Source: Poseidonocella sp. HB161398 (GTDB taxonomy: Bacteria; Pseudomonadota; Alphaproteobacteria; Rhodobacterales; Rhodobacteraceae). Taken from it: a DNA stretch of 64,000 nucleotides. Position numbers and translations under genes: made by a program. The notes beneath the pieces are model-generated. The model did not search any database, was not told where the DNA came from, and saw only the letters and a list, made by a program, of their open reading frames with translations. Position 1 is the first letter of the stretch, and every line of letters starts with the position of its first letter. Positions 34,316-42,904 of the stretch are shown here, piece by piece. The stretch spans positions 1 through 64,000 of the forward strand of contig NZ_VATA01000035.1 in assembly GCF_005870025.1 (NCBI RefSeq), read 5' to 3'.

Positions 34316-35662
34316 TCAGACCGCGGTCGAGTGGCCCGTCTTGCTCATCTCGTAGGCGTCGAAGGCCCGGGCCACCATCCGCGCCAGCGGACGCCCCTCG
34401 CGGGTGATGGCGAAACGGTCATCCTCCAGCCGGGCGAAGCCGTCGAACTGCGCGGCCGCCTGCGCCATCCATCCGCGGACCTCCTCGGCGGAGGGGCCGT
34501 CCTCGACCAGCACCTGGCCGAGCTCGAAGGCGAAGTTGCACATCAGAAGCTCGATGATCCGGGCGCGGACCTTGTCCTCGGCGGTGAAGGCATGGCCGCG
34601 CATCGTCGGGGTCCGCCCGGCGCGCACCAGCGCGGTATAGTCCGAGGTCGAGGCGGCGTTCTGCGCATAGCCCTGCGGGAAGCGCGAGATCGAGGAGGCG
34701 CCGAGCCCGATCAGCACCTCGGTGGGGTCCTCGGTATAGCCCTGGAAGTTCCGCCGCAGCCGGCCCTCGCGCAGCGCCACGGCCATGCTGTCCGAGGGGC
34801 GGGCGAAATGGTCGATGCCGATCTCCTCGTAGCCGTCCCACAGGAACAGCCGCCGCGCCGCCTCGAAGAGCTTCAGCCGCTCCTCGGGGGTGGGCAGCAG
34901 CTCGGAGGGGATCATCGACTGGCGCCGCGCCATCCAGGGGACATGGGCATAGCCGTAGAGCGCCACCCGGTCGGGGGCGAGGCTCAGGAGCTTCTGCACT
35001 GATTCGGCGATTCTCTGCGGCGACTGGTCGGGCAGGCCGAAGAGGATGTCGGCATTCAGGCTCTTCACCCCGGCCGCGCGCAGCATGCGCACGGCGCGTT
35101 CTGTCACCTCATAGCTCTGGATCCGGCCGATGGTCTTCTGGATCTCGGGGTCGAAATCCTGCACGCCGATCGAGGCGCGGTTCATCCCGGCGGCCGCCAG
35201 CGCGTCCAGGCGCTCTTCGTCGATCTCGTTCGGGTCGATCTCCACCGAGAATTCCGCCCCCGGCGCGAAGGGCGCGACCCGGGCGATCTCGGCAGCCAGG
35301 GCGGTGATCATCCCGGCATCGAGCATGGTCGGCGTGCCGCCGCCCCAATGCAGCCGCGACAGGGTCACGCCCTGTGGCAAGTGGCTTTGCAGCTGGCGGA
35401 TTTCCGTCAGCAGCGTGTCCAGGTAGGCCCGCACCGTGTCGAGCTTCTGGGTGCCCTGCGTGCGGCAGGCGCAGAACCAGCAGAGATGCCGGCAGAAGGG
35501 CACATGGACATAGAGCGAAATCTCGGAGCCGGGCGCAATCGCGCTAATCCAGCGCCGGTTCAGCCCTGCATCCACGTTGTTCGAAAATTGCGGCGCCGTC
35601 GGATAGCTTGTGTAGCGCGGAACCCGCGCGTCAAATAATCCGAGCCGAGAGAGTTGTGTCAT
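34316..35662 (-). CDS. hemN: Oxygen-independent coproporphyrinogen III oxidase
   Basis: Radical SAM enzyme that converts coproporphyrinogen III to protoporphyrinogen IX without oxygen, for haem made under low oxygen. 448 residues from ATG 35662 (TQLSRLGLFDARVPRYTSYPTAPQF); ATG 35671 would add three residues. The cluster motif is HVPFCRHLCWFCACRT (CxxxCxxCxC), then LHWGGGTPTML and the HemN C-terminal domain. Divergent from fnrL. The FNR box at 35706-35719 would place a class II start site close to the start codon, so the transcript may have little or no 5' leader. Confidence 0.95.
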   Translation of the reverse strand: MTQLSRLGLFDARVPRYTSYPTAPQFSNNVDAGLNRRWISAIAPGSEISLYVHVPFCRHLCWFCACRTQGTQKLDTVRAYLDTLLTEIRQLQSHLPQGVTLSRLHWGGGTPTMLDAGMITALAAEIARVAPFAPGAEFSVEIDPNEIDEERLDALAAAGMNRASIGVQDFDPEIQKTIGRIQSYEVTERAVRMLRAAGVKSLNADILFGLPDQSPQRIAESVQKLLSLAPDRVALYGYAHVPWMARRQSMIPSELLPTPEERLKLFEAARRLFLWDGYEEIGIDHFARPSDSMAVALREGRLRRNFQGYTEDPTEVLIGLGASSISRFPQGYAQNAASTSDYTALVRAGRTPTMRGHAFTAEDKVRARIIELLMCNFAFELGQVLVEDGPSAEEVRGWMAQAAAQFDGFARLEDDRFAITREGRPLARMVARAFDAYEMSKTGHSTAV

Positions 35663-35705
35663 CAGTCCCATTCGCCTAGATTTCCTCAACCCTGCCCCTG
35701 TGACC

Positions 35706-35719
35706 TTGATCGAGGTCAA
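35706..35719. promoter_or_regulatory. FNR box between hemN and fnrL
   Basis: TTGATCGAGGTCAA, one mismatch to TTGAT-N4-ATCAA. It ends 3 nt before the fnrL ATG, covering its ribosome-binding region, and is centred about 50 nt upstream of hemN. Confidence 0.85.
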
Positions 35720-35722
35720 GTA

Positions 35723-36484
35723 ATGACGACAGCCGTGAAACACAGCCTGCCAGACCATCATCACGTTCCGGACTGCCGCGACTGCCCGATCCGGCATCGT
35801 GCCGTCTGCGCGCGCTGCGAGGCCGACGAGCTCGAGCAGCTCGAGGAGATCAAGTACTACCGCAGCTACCCGGCCGGGCAGACCGTGGTCTGGGCCGGGG
35901 ACCGGATGGACTTCGTCGCCTCGGTGGTCTCGGGCATCGCGACCCTGTCGCAGACGATGGAGGACGGGCGCACCCAGATGGTGGGGCTGCTGCTGCCGTC
36001 GGATTTCATCGGCCGTCCGGGCCGGGACGATGCCGCCTATGACGTGGTGGCGACGACCGACCTGATCATCTGCTGCTTCCGCAAGCGGCCCTTCGAATCG
36101 CTGATGGCCCGCACGCCGCATATCGGCCAGCGCCTGCTGGAGATGACGCTGGACGAGCTCGACGCCGCGCGGGAATGGATGCTGCTACTCGGCCGCAAGA
36201 CCGCGCGCGAGAAGATCGCCAGCCTGATCGCCATCATCGCCCGCCGCGACGCCTCGCTGAATCTCAAGGCCAACGACAAGATCATGGCCTTCGACCTGCC
36301 GCTGACGCGCGAGGCGATGGCCGACTACCTGGGCCTGACGCTGGAGACGGTGAGCCGCCAGATCACCGCGCTCCGCAAGGACGGGGTGATCCTGCTCGAG
36401 GGCAAGCGCCACGTCACCATCCCGGATTTCGAGCGGCTGCTCGGCGAGACCGGCGACGACAGCGACGGCGGCTACCTGATCTGA
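35723..36484 (+). CDS. fnrL: FNR-type oxygen-sensing transcriptional regulator FnrL
   Basis: Fe-S-dependent activator/repressor of the CRP-FNR superfamily; in Rhodobacteraceae it switches on cbb3 oxidase, haem synthesis and anaerobic genes. 253 residues. Cluster cysteines are in DCRDCPIRHRAVCARC (residues 18-32) and a central CC pair. The cyclic-nucleotide-like barrel follows. The C-terminal HTH MADYLGLTLETVSRQITALR carries the E-xx-SR residues that read TTGAT. Start ATG 35723 lies directly behind the FNR box, which suggests autoregulation. Confidence 0.95.
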   Translation: MTTAVKHSLPDHHHVPDCRDCPIRHRAVCARCEADELEQLEEIKYYRSYPAGQTVVWAGDRMDFVASVVSGIATLSQTMEDGRTQMVGLLLPSDFIGRPGRDDAAYDVVATTDLIICCFRKRPFESLMARTPHIGQRLLEMTLDELDAAREWMLLLGRKTAREKIASLIAIIARRDASLNLKANDKIMAFDLPLTREAMADYLGLTLETVSRQITALRKDGVILLEGKRHVTIPDFERLLGETGDDSDGGYLI

Positions 36485-36511
36485 GCCGCAGGCTCCTTCG
36501 CCAGAACGCAC

Positions 36512-36546
36512 AGCGCCCCGGCCGCAAGGACCGGGGCGCTTTGCTT
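36512..36546 (+). terminator. Intrinsic terminator of fnrL
   Basis: 10-bp stem AGCGCCCCGG / CCGGGGCGCT followed by TTGCTT, about 30 nt after the stop. Confidence 0.8.
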
Positions 36547-36648
36547 CAGGAGAAAGGGGAGGGGCCGCCCCTGCGGGGGGGCGGTCGTCTTGTCCGGCGC
36601 GGGCCCGGAAGGCCCGGAGCGCGGGGGTCCGTCCTGCCGCGGCCCGGC

Positions 36649-37485
36649 TCAGCGGGCCATCAGCACCGGCACGGGAGCTTCGGCCAGCATGTCGCGGGTC
36701 GGTCCGCCGAGCACGGCCTCGCGCAGCCGCGAATGCCCGTAGGCGCCCATGATGACCAGGTCGGCCTTGCGGTCCTGGACATGCCGGACCAGCACGTCGG
36801 AGATGCGCGGCATCGTGCGGGCGAGGATCGACACCTCGGCGCGGACGCCGTGGCGGGCCAGCATCATCGACAGCGCGCCGCCCGGATCCGAGCGTTCCGG
36901 CCCGTGGCGGGGCGGATCGACGATGGCGATATTGGCCTGTCCGACCTGTTCCAGCCCCGGCATCGCGGCGCGCACGGCGGCGATTGCCTCGGGGCCCTGG
37001 TTGGTGGCGATCACCGGATCGACCGGCGCGTCATTCGCCCAGCCCGGCGGCACGGTCAGCACCGGCGTCGGGCCGAGGAACAGCGCGGCCTCGGTGATGG
37101 CCTCGTCCTCGGGGCCGCGGATGTCGCCATAGGGCCGCGGCAGGATGACCAGGTCGGTATAGCGCGCCGCCTGCTCGATGGCCGGGCCGATGGCGCCCCA
37201 CTGGACGATCATGGCTTCGGCGCTCCAGCGGATATCCGTCTCGTCCAGCCGCTTGGTGACGAAGTCCTTCAGCTCGCGGGCGTCGGTCTCGGCCTGGGCC
37301 AGCGAGTTCTCGGCGACGAGCGCGGTGGCGCCGGCGTAGTAGAAGCCGACCTGCACCCGGTCGACGCCGAGGCAGAGCACGTCGAGATGGGCGTCGTAGC
37401 GCCGGGCCAGCCGTACCGCATGGTCCAGATGCGCCAGGTCGCCCTCTGCCGTGCGCAGGATGCACATGAGGGATTTGTAGGTCAT
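36649..37485 (-). CDS. Universal stress protein (UspA family)
   Basis: 278-residue tandem Usp protein. The N-terminal Usp fold starts YKSLMCILRTAEGDLAHLDHAVRLA. The C-terminal Usp domain has the ATP-binding signature VIMGAYGHSRLREAVLGG followed by PVPVLMAR. It is commonly located between fnr and ccoN in this family. Start ATG 37485, behind AGGAGG. An FNR box at 37543-37556 with a TACATT -10 indicates FnrL activation. Confidence 0.92.
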   Translation of the reverse strand: MTYKSLMCILRTAEGDLAHLDHAVRLARRYDAHLDVLCLGVDRVQVGFYYAGATALVAENSLAQAETDARELKDFVTKRLDETDIRWSAEAMIVQWGAIGPAIEQAARYTDLVILPRPYGDIRGPEDEAITEAALFLGPTPVLTVPPGWANDAPVDPVIATNQGPEAIAAVRAAMPGLEQVGQANIAIVDPPRHGPERSDPGGALSMMLARHGVRAEVSILARTMPRISDVLVRHVQDRKADLVIMGAYGHSRLREAVLGGPTRDMLAEAPVPVLMAR

Positions 37486-37542
37486 AGCCCTTCCTCCTTT
37501 CGAGTAAGTACGACCAATGTAGCTGCGTCGCATTGCTGCGCC

Positions 37543-37556
37543 TTGATCTGAAACAA
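37543..37556 (-). promoter_or_regulatory. FNR box for uspA
   Basis: TTGATCTGAAACAA, one mismatch to the FNR consensus. On the minus strand a TACATT (37521-37516) lies about 28 nt from its centre, the spacing of a class II FNR promoter. Confidence 0.75.
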
Positions 37557-37574
37557 TGGTGCAATCGCGATGTT

Positions 37575-37588
37575 TTGATACAGATCAA
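37575..37588 (+). promoter_or_regulatory. FNR box for ccoNOQP
   Basis: TTGATACAGATCAA, a perfect match to the FNR consensus. A CATAGC at 37611-37616 lies at class II spacing, predicting a start near 37623, about 70 nt before ccoN. Confidence 0.92.
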
Positions 37589-37692
37589 TGAGGTGGTAAC
37601 GTCGCAGTTGCATAGCAGCATGCACGCAAACCCCGCGGAGATTCTGTGTCGGCGCTCTCCGCTTTTCGGACAAAGGGACGAAGGGACATGTC

Positions 37693-39306
37693 ATGGTCGA
37701 TTATCTGAAGCTCGTTGCCTTCGGATTGATCGCACTCCTGGCGGCCATCGCGGCGAATTACGCCCACGATGTCGCCTATATGGTGCACGCAATCATCATC
37801 ATGCTCGTCGGCGGGGGGCTGTTCCTTTACACCCTGCGCAGGATCGACGAGCCGAAACCCGCGATCGATACTACAGTCTACATGGATGATGTGGTGCGCT
37901 ACGGCGTCATTGCAACCGTCTTCTGGGGCGTTATCGGCTTCGCTGCAGGGACTTTCATCGCATCGCAGCTTGCCTTCCCGCAGCTGAACTTCGAATTTGC
38001 CCAGCCCTACATGAATTTCGGGCGGCTGCGGCCGCTGCACACCTCCGCGGTGATCTTCGCCTTCGGCGGCAACGCGCTGATCGCGACGTCCTTCTACGTC
38101 GTCCAGCGGACCTCGGCCGCGCGGCTCTGGGGCGGAAATCTCGCCTGGTTCGTGTTCTGGGGCTACAACCTTTTCATCATCCTGGCAGCGACCGGCTACC
38201 TCCTGGGCGGCACCCAGTCGAAAGAATATGCCGAGCCGGAATGGTACGTGGACTGGTGGCTGACCATCGTCTGGGTCGCCTACCTGGCCGTCTTCCTCGG
38301 CACGATCATCAAGCGCAAAGAGAAGCACATCTACGTCGCCAACTGGTTCTACCTCAGCTTCATCGTCACCGTGGCGATGCTGCACGTGGTGAACAACATC
38401 TCGATCCCGGTCTCGCTGGTCGGCTCGAAGTCGGTGCAGGTCTTCTCGGGCGTGCAGGACGCGATGACCCAGTGGTGGTACGGCCACAATGCCGTGGGCT
38501 TCTTCCTGACCGCGGGCTTCCTGGGCATGATGTACTACTTCATCCCCAAGCAGGCCGAGCGTCCGGTCTTCTCCTACAAGCTGTCGATCATCCACTTCTG
38601 GGCGCTGATCTTCCTCTACATCTGGGCGGGCCCGCACCACCTGCACTACACCGCGCTGCCCGACTGGGCCTCGACCCTGGGCATGACCATGTCGATCATC
38701 CTGTGGATGCCCTCCTGGGGCGGCATGATCAACGGCCTGATGACGCTCTCGGGCGCCTGGGACAAGCTGCGCACCGACCCGGTGATCCGGATGATGGTCG
38801 TCGCCGTGGGCTTCTACGGGATGTCGACCTTCGAGGGTCCGATGATGTCGATCCGCGCGGTCAACTCGCTGTCGCACTACACCGACTGGACCATCGGCCA
38901 TGTCCATTCCGGCGCGCTCGGCTGGAACGGCATGATCACCTTCGGCGCGCTCTACTACCTGGTGCCCGCGCTGTGGCAGAAGAAGCGGCTCTACAGCCTC
39001 TCCATGGTCTCCTGGCACTTCTGGCTCGCCACCATCGGCATCGTGCTCTACGCCGCCTCGATGTGGGTGACCGGCATCATGGAAGGCCTGATGTGGCGCG
39101 AGGTCGATGCCAACGGCTTCCTGGTAAACTCCTTCGCCGACACCGTGGCGGCCAAGTTCCCGATGTATGTCGTGCGCGCCCTGGGCGGGGTGCTCTACGT
39201 CGCCGGCGGGATCATCATGGCCGTCAACCTCTACCTCACGGCCACCCGCGGCGAAGCGAAGGAAGACGAGTCTTCCGTCGCCGCAGCAGCGCAGCCCGCG
39301 GAATAA
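37693..39306 (+). CDS. ccoN: cbb3-type cytochrome c oxidase subunit I
   Basis: Catalytic subunit of the high-affinity cbb3 terminal oxidase in the inner membrane, carrying haem b and the haem b3-CuB centre. 537 residues with about 12 membrane segments. Conserved pieces are [38 protein letters not shown] (CuB/haem ligands) and [16 protein letters not shown]. First gene of ccoNOQP, driven by the perfect FNR box. Confidence 0.97.
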   Translation: MVDYLKLVAFGLIALLAAIAANYAHDVAYMVHAIIIMLVGGGLFLYTLRRIDEPKPAIDTTVYMDDVVRYGVIATVFWGVIGFAAGTFIASQLAFPQLNFEFAQPYMNFGRLRPLHTSAVIFAFGGNALIATSFYVVQRTSAARLWGGNLAWFVFWGYNLFIILAATGYLLGGTQSKEYAEPEWYVDWWLTIVWVAYLAVFLGTIIKRKEKHIYVANWFYLSFIVTVAMLHVVNNISIPVSLVGSKSVQVFSGVQDAMTQWWYGHNAVGFFLTAGFLGMMYYFIPKQAERPVFSYKLSIIHFWALIFLYIWAGPHHLHYTALPDWASTLGMTMSIILWMPSWGGMINGLMTLSGAWDKLRTDPVIRMMVVAVGFYGMSTFEGPMMSIRAVNSLSHYTDWTIGHVHSGALGWNGMITFGALYYLVPALWQKKRLYSLSMVSWHFWLATIGIVLYAASMWVTGIMEGLMWREVDANGFLVNSFADTVAAKFPMYVVRALGGVLYVAGGIIMAVNLYLTATRGEAKEDESSVAAAAQPAE

Positions 39307-39318
39307 GGAACGGGAAGA

Positions 39319-40044
39319 ATGGGTATTCTTGACAAGCACAAGGTCCTCGAGACCAACGCCACCCTTCTGCTGGTCTGTTCCTTCCTGGTCGTGACCATCG
39401 GCGGGATCGTCGAGATCGCGCCGCTGTTCTGGCTGCAGAACACCATCGAGGACGTAGAGGGCATGCGCCCCTACTCCCCGCTGGAGCTGACCGGGCGGGA
39501 CATCTACATCCGCGAGGGCTGCTATGTCTGCCACAGCCAGATGATCCGCCCGATGCGCGACGAGGTGGAGCGCTACGGCCACTACTCGCTGGCGGCCGAG
39601 TCGCAGTACGACCATCCGTTCCAGTGGGGCTCGAAGCGGACCGGGCCGGACCTGGCCCGCGTCGGCGGCCGCTATTCGGATGACTGGCATGTCGCGCACC
39701 TGACCAACCCGCAATCGGTGGTGCCGGAATCGATCATGCCGAAATACGGCTTCCTGACCGAGACGCTGGTGCAGCCCGAGAACATCGTCGCCAAGATGGA
39801 GACCCACCGCATGGTCGGCGTCCCCTATACCGACGAGATGATCGAGAATGCCGAGGCGGATTTCCGCAACCAGGCCAATCCGGACAGCGACTATGACGGT
39901 CTGGTGGAGCGCTATCACGGGGCGCAGGTGCGCAACTTCGACAGCCAGCCGGGGATCTCGGAAATGGACGCGCTGATTGCCTATCTGCAGATGCTGGGCA
40001 CGCTGGTCGACTTCTCGACCTTCACGCCCGATCCGAGCCGGTAA
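39319..40044 (+). CDS. ccoO: cbb3-type cytochrome c oxidase subunit II
   Basis: Membrane-anchored monohaem cytochrome c of cbb3 oxidase. 241 residues. One N-terminal helix, then the haem c site EGCYVCHSQ (Cys68, Cys71, His72) and [16 protein letters not shown]. 12 nt after ccoN. Confidence 0.97.
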   Translation: MGILDKHKVLETNATLLLVCSFLVVTIGGIVEIAPLFWLQNTIEDVEGMRPYSPLELTGRDIYIREGCYVCHSQMIRPMRDEVERYGHYSLAAESQYDHPFQWGSKRTGPDLARVGGRYSDDWHVAHLTNPQSVVPESIMPKYGFLTETLVQPENIVAKMETHRMVGVPYTDEMIENAEADFRNQANPDSDYDGLVERYHGAQVRNFDSQPGISEMDALIAYLQMLGTLVDFSTFTPDPSR

Positions 40045-40056
40045 GGGAGAGACCGC

Positions 40057-40242
40057 ATGGAACAGATCTTCCGCGAGATCATGGACAACTTCACGCTTGT
40101 CTATCTCTTCACGATCTTCACCGGCATCTGCATCTGGGTGATCTTCGGCAAGTCCAAGGCCTATCGCGACAGCGCCGAGATGATCTTCCGCCACGACGAC
40201 AAGCCCGCGCAGGATGACGAGGGGCAGGAGGCCCGGACATGA
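40057..40242 (+). CDS. ccoQ: cbb3-type oxidase subunit IV
   Basis: 61-residue single-helix protein (FREIMDNFTLVYLFTIFTGICIWVIFG core) that stabilises the cbb3 complex. Overlaps the ccoP start by 4 nt. Confidence 0.9.
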   Translation: MEQIFREIMDNFTLVYLFTIFTGICIWVIFGKSKAYRDSAEMIFRHDDKPAQDDEGQEART

Positions 40243-41105
40243 GCAACCACTCCGACAAGACCCATCAGGGCGACGTCCCCACGACGGGCCATTCCTGGGA
40301 CGGGATCGAGGAATACGACAACCCGATGCCGCGCTGGTGGCTGATCGTCTTCTACATCTGCATCGGCTGGGGCGCGGTCTACACGCTCCTGATGCCGTCC
40401 TGGCCCGGGCTCACCGGCGCCTGGCCGGGGCTGCTGGGCTTCTCGACCCGCGGCCAGGTGGCCGAGGAGATGGCCCGCTTCAGCGAGGCCAATGCCGCCA
40501 TCGACGCGGAACTGGCCCAGACCGACCTGGCCGCCATCGTCTCCGATCCCGAGCTGAACGGCTATGCGGTCAATGCCGGGGCGGCGGTGTTCCGCACCTG
40601 GTGCGCGCAGTGCCACGGATCGGGCGCGGCCGGGGCGGTGGGCTTCCCCAGCCTGCTCGACGACGACTGGCTCTGGGGCGGCGATCTGGAGTCGATCCAC
40701 TACACCGTCACCCACGGCATCCGCAACGAGACCGACGACGAGGCGCGCTATTCCGAGATGCCGGTCTTCGGCGAGATGCTCAACGCGTCCGAAATCGCCG
40801 CGCTCGCGAATTACGTCATGTCGCTCTCGGGCGAGCCGCAGGACGCCTCGCTGGTCGAGCAGGGCAGCCAGCTCTTCGCCGACAACTGCGTGGCCTGCCA
40901 CCAGGAAGGCGGGGTCGGCGACCGTTCGGTCGGCGCGCCCAACCTGTCGGATGCGATCTGGCTCTATGGCGGCGACTACGATTCGATCGTGGAATCGATC
41001 ACCTATGCCCGCTTCGGCGTCATGCCGAACTGGAACGCGCGCCTGACGGAAAGCCAGATCCGCGCGGTCACGGCCTATGTCCACGGGCTGGGCGGCGGCG
41101 AATAG
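40239..41105 (+). CDS. ccoP: cbb3-type cytochrome c oxidase subunit III
   Basis: Dihaem cytochrome c subunit that passes electrons into CcoN. 288 residues. Helix around WWLIVFYICIGWGAVYTLLMP, then haem c sites CAQCH (121-125) and CVACH (216-220), with SEMPVFGEM and GVMPNW supplying likely axial methionines. Last gene of the operon, followed by a terminator. Confidence 0.97.
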   Translation: MSNHSDKTHQGDVPTTGHSWDGIEEYDNPMPRWWLIVFYICIGWGAVYTLLMPSWPGLTGAWPGLLGFSTRGQVAEEMARFSEANAAIDAELAQTDLAAIVSDPELNGYAVNAGAAVFRTWCAQCHGSGAAGAVGFPSLLDDDWLWGGDLESIHYTVTHGIRNETDDEARYSEMPVFGEMLNASEIAALANYVMSLSGEPQDASLVEQGSQLFADNCVACHQEGGVGDRSVGAPNLSDAIWLYGGDYDSIVESITYARFGVMPNWNARLTESQIRAVTAYVHGLGGGE

Positions 41106-41128
41106 CCCCCGGCAGACCGGGAAAAAGG

Positions 41129-41163
41129 AAGGGCGGTGCCTGGCGGGCGCCGCCCTTTTCCTT
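41129..41163 (+). terminator. Intrinsic terminator of ccoNOQP
   Basis: 12-bp stem AAGGGCGGTGCC / GGCGCCGCCCTT (one wobble) followed by TTCCTTT. Confidence 0.8.
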
Positions 41164-41269
41164 TGCGGGCAGGCAGGACGGGTAGAGGGATTGGAAACCA
41201 TTCCGGGCTAGGCCGGAGGGGCAGGCCGGACAGGCCGGGGCGGGGCGACAGAGCAGAAAGGTGCCGTTC

Positions 41270-41842
41270 ATGGCCTTGAGACTATCCGCTTTCCTCCTGG
41301 CAGCCGGCCTGGCTGCCGCCAGCGTCGGCGCGGCCTCCGCCGCGACCTTCAGCTTCCCGACGGAATCGTCGCTCGACGCCTCCTCGACCACCGGCACGCC
41401 GACGACGACCGGCTATTTCTTCTTCCTCGGGCATTCGATCTCGCAGAGCTTCTCCGGCACCGGCCTGGCCACGATCGGCAGCGTCGATCTGGAGCTCGGC
41501 CTGACCTACAACTCGCTCGACGAGGATCTGGGCCTCGCCCTGTCGCTCAACGGCACGGAAATGGGCAGCTTCGTCTTCACCCCGTCCGATGCGCTTGGGG
41601 TCTACAGCTTCTCCCTGTCCGGCGCGACCGTCGTGGGCACCGGCGTTTCGGGCGACGACTACGATGTCATGCTCTATGTCGACATGCCGGTCTCGAGCGG
41701 GGCGGGCTCGGTCGCCTTTGCGACCGACTATGCCGGCGGGCTGGACCTCTATGCCGCGGCGGTGCCGCTGCCTGCAGGGCTGCCTCTCCTGGCCGCAGGC
41801 CTCGGCGCGGCAGGCTTCGTTGCCGGGCGGCGGCGGCGCTAG
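41270..41842 (+). CDS. Exported VPLPA-CTERM sorting domain protein
   Basis: 190 residues. Signal peptide (ALRLSAFLLAAGLAAASVGAASA) and a C-terminal sorting signal AAVPLPAGLPLLAAGLGAAG with a basic RRRR end, the VPLPA variant of PEP-CTERM. Such proteins are cleaved by an exosortase and reach the cell surface. The middle is Ser/Thr/Gly-rich and beta-rich with no recognised domain. ATG 41270 was preferred over GTG 41261. No exosortase gene is visible in the window. Confidence 0.85.
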   Translation: MALRLSAFLLAAGLAAASVGAASAATFSFPTESSLDASSTTGTPTTTGYFFFLGHSISQSFSGTGLATIGSVDLELGLTYNSLDEDLGLALSLNGTEMGSFVFTPSDALGVYSFSLSGATVVGTGVSGDDYDVMLYVDMPVSSGAGSVAFATDYAGGLDLYAAAVPLPAGLPLLAAGLGAAGFVAGRRRR

Positions 41843-41861
41843 CGGCCGGGGGTCCGGCCGG

Positions 41862-42554
41862 TCAGCCCAGCGACCGGCCGCCGCCCTTGCGCCGCGCGCT
41901 TTCCGAATCGCGGCGGCGCACCCATTCGGCGAGGCCGAGCCAGGAGCCGAGATAGAGGCCGCCGAAGGCCAGGACCAGCCAGCCCGGCGCCGGGCCGATC
42001 GCGGCGCGCGCGACCACGTCGCCGATCCCCGAGGCGGGAACCGGATGCACGATCAGCTTGCCGAGATAGGCCAGGAACTGGATCGACAGGATCCACAGGT
42101 AGTTGCGCCGTATCCGCCGCCCCATCGCGCGGGTCATGCTGACATGGTATTCCGGCCGCCAGTAGTCCTTGGCCAGCACCTTCTGCCAGTTCTCTTCGGT
42201 GTGCAGGTCGCCATCGTCGAGCATCGGCGCGTAGAAATGCGTCTCCATCCAGCGCGCCCGCGCCCGCCAGACGTTGAAATAGCGGTAGCGCCGTGCCTCC
42301 AGCACCATGAAGAGCGCGATCAGCACCCCCACCAGCAGGAGCGGCAGCTCCGAGGCGCCGGGCGAGGCGAAGGTGATCGACAGGGCCACGCCCAGCGTCA
42401 CCACCGACCAGTTCGTCGTCGTGTCCAGCCGGGTCCGCCAGATCGTGCTGCGGTAGACCTCGCCGCGGTAGAGATGGGCCAGGGCCCCGATCTCGGCCTG
42501 GGTGAATTCGCGCTTCGCGCTGGCGCTTGCCAGCCGCGGCTGTGCCTGTGCCAT
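41862..42554 (-). CDS. DUF2270 membrane protein
   Basis: 230 residues. Conserved N-terminal HLYRGEVYRSTIWRTRLDTT and WSVVTLGVALSITF, a second helix LPLLLVGVLIALFMVLEARR, and the motif RYRYFNVWRARARWME, all typical of DUF2270. Two further helices in the C-terminal half. Function unknown. Divergent from ccoG. ATG 42554 starts MAQAQPRLAS. Confidence 0.85.
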   Translation of the reverse strand: MAQAQPRLASASAKREFTQAEIGALAHLYRGEVYRSTIWRTRLDTTTNWSVVTLGVALSITFASPGASELPLLLVGVLIALFMVLEARRYRYFNVWRARARWMETHFYAPMLDDGDLHTEENWQKVLAKDYWRPEYHVSMTRAMGRRIRRNYLWILSIQFLAYLGKLIVHPVPASGIGDVVARAAIGPAPGWLVLAFGGLYLGSWLGLAEWVRRRDSESARRKGGGRSLG

Positions 42555-42646
42555 CTTTCCTCCCCTTCCAGTTCGCCCCGAATCTGCGCCGGGTTCGGAT
42601 CCAGTATCGGACGGAAAGCCGTTCCGGCCCAACTGGAATCGGCGGC

Positions 42647-42660
42647 TTGACCTGAGTCAA
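42647..42660 (+). promoter_or_regulatory. FNR-type palindrome upstream of the candidate sRNA
   Basis: TTGACCTGAGTCAA, a perfect inverted repeat with the FNR arrangement TTGAC-N4-GTCAA (C instead of T in each half-site). TAGAAA at 42683-42688 lies about 29.5 nt from its centre, as at ccoN. The minus-strand equivalent position (GAACGG) is a poor -10. Confidence 0.7.
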
Positions 42661-42694
42661 AGCCGGGAGGGCGAGTCACGGGTAGAAAGGCACA

Positions 42695-42790
42695 TAAGGA
42701 CCGGGCGGAGCTGAACCTCGTTCGGATCCGCTCAGCATCGGCGCCCCTTCCTGTTCGCGCGTTTCCTTGGGGGGTGCCGATGCTTTTTTT
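42695..42790 (+). ncRNA. Candidate FnrL-activated small RNA
   Basis: Predicted transcript of about 95 nt. First stem: GCGGA-G-CUGAAC / GUUCGG-A-UCCGC around CUC (42705-42731). Second stem: 42734-42747 with 42771-42784, fourteen pairs including one wobble, with a 23-nt loop, followed by seven Ts. The loop carries UUCCU and UUUCCUU, complementary to Shine-Dalgarno sequences. The promoter elements are the FNR box and TAGAAA described above. No ORF. Detected by eye; not tested against any RNA family. Confidence 0.65.
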
Positions 42791-42825
42791 GTCAACTGCA
42801 GGCCTTTGCGACGTTCTGGCAATGA

Positions 42826-42839
42826 TTGATCCACGTCAA
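42826..42839 (+). promoter_or_regulatory. FNR box for ccoGHIS
   Basis: TTGATCCACGTCAA, one mismatch to consensus. AGATAC at 42863-42868 lies about 30 nt from its centre, predicting a start near 42874, about 30 nt before ccoG. Confidence 0.85.
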
Positions 42840-42904
42840 GTCCCTAGCCAATCGCGCATGGCAGATACACGAATACAAGACCTGCAGTCGAATCGGAATA
42901 TGTC

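Larger units (their letters stand above)
42555..42904. other. 350-bp regulatory intergenic region between DUF2270 and ccoG
   Basis: Contains two FNR boxes, a candidate small RNA with its own promoter and terminator, and the ccoG promoter. No ORF with a ribosome-binding site was seen. Its components are listed separately. Confidence 0.8.

Noticed and set aside
42595..42624. FNR-activated DUF2270 promoter using the 42647-42660 box on the minus strand
   Set aside because: The sequence at class II distance (GAACGG) is not a credible -10; the plus-strand TAGAAA fits better.
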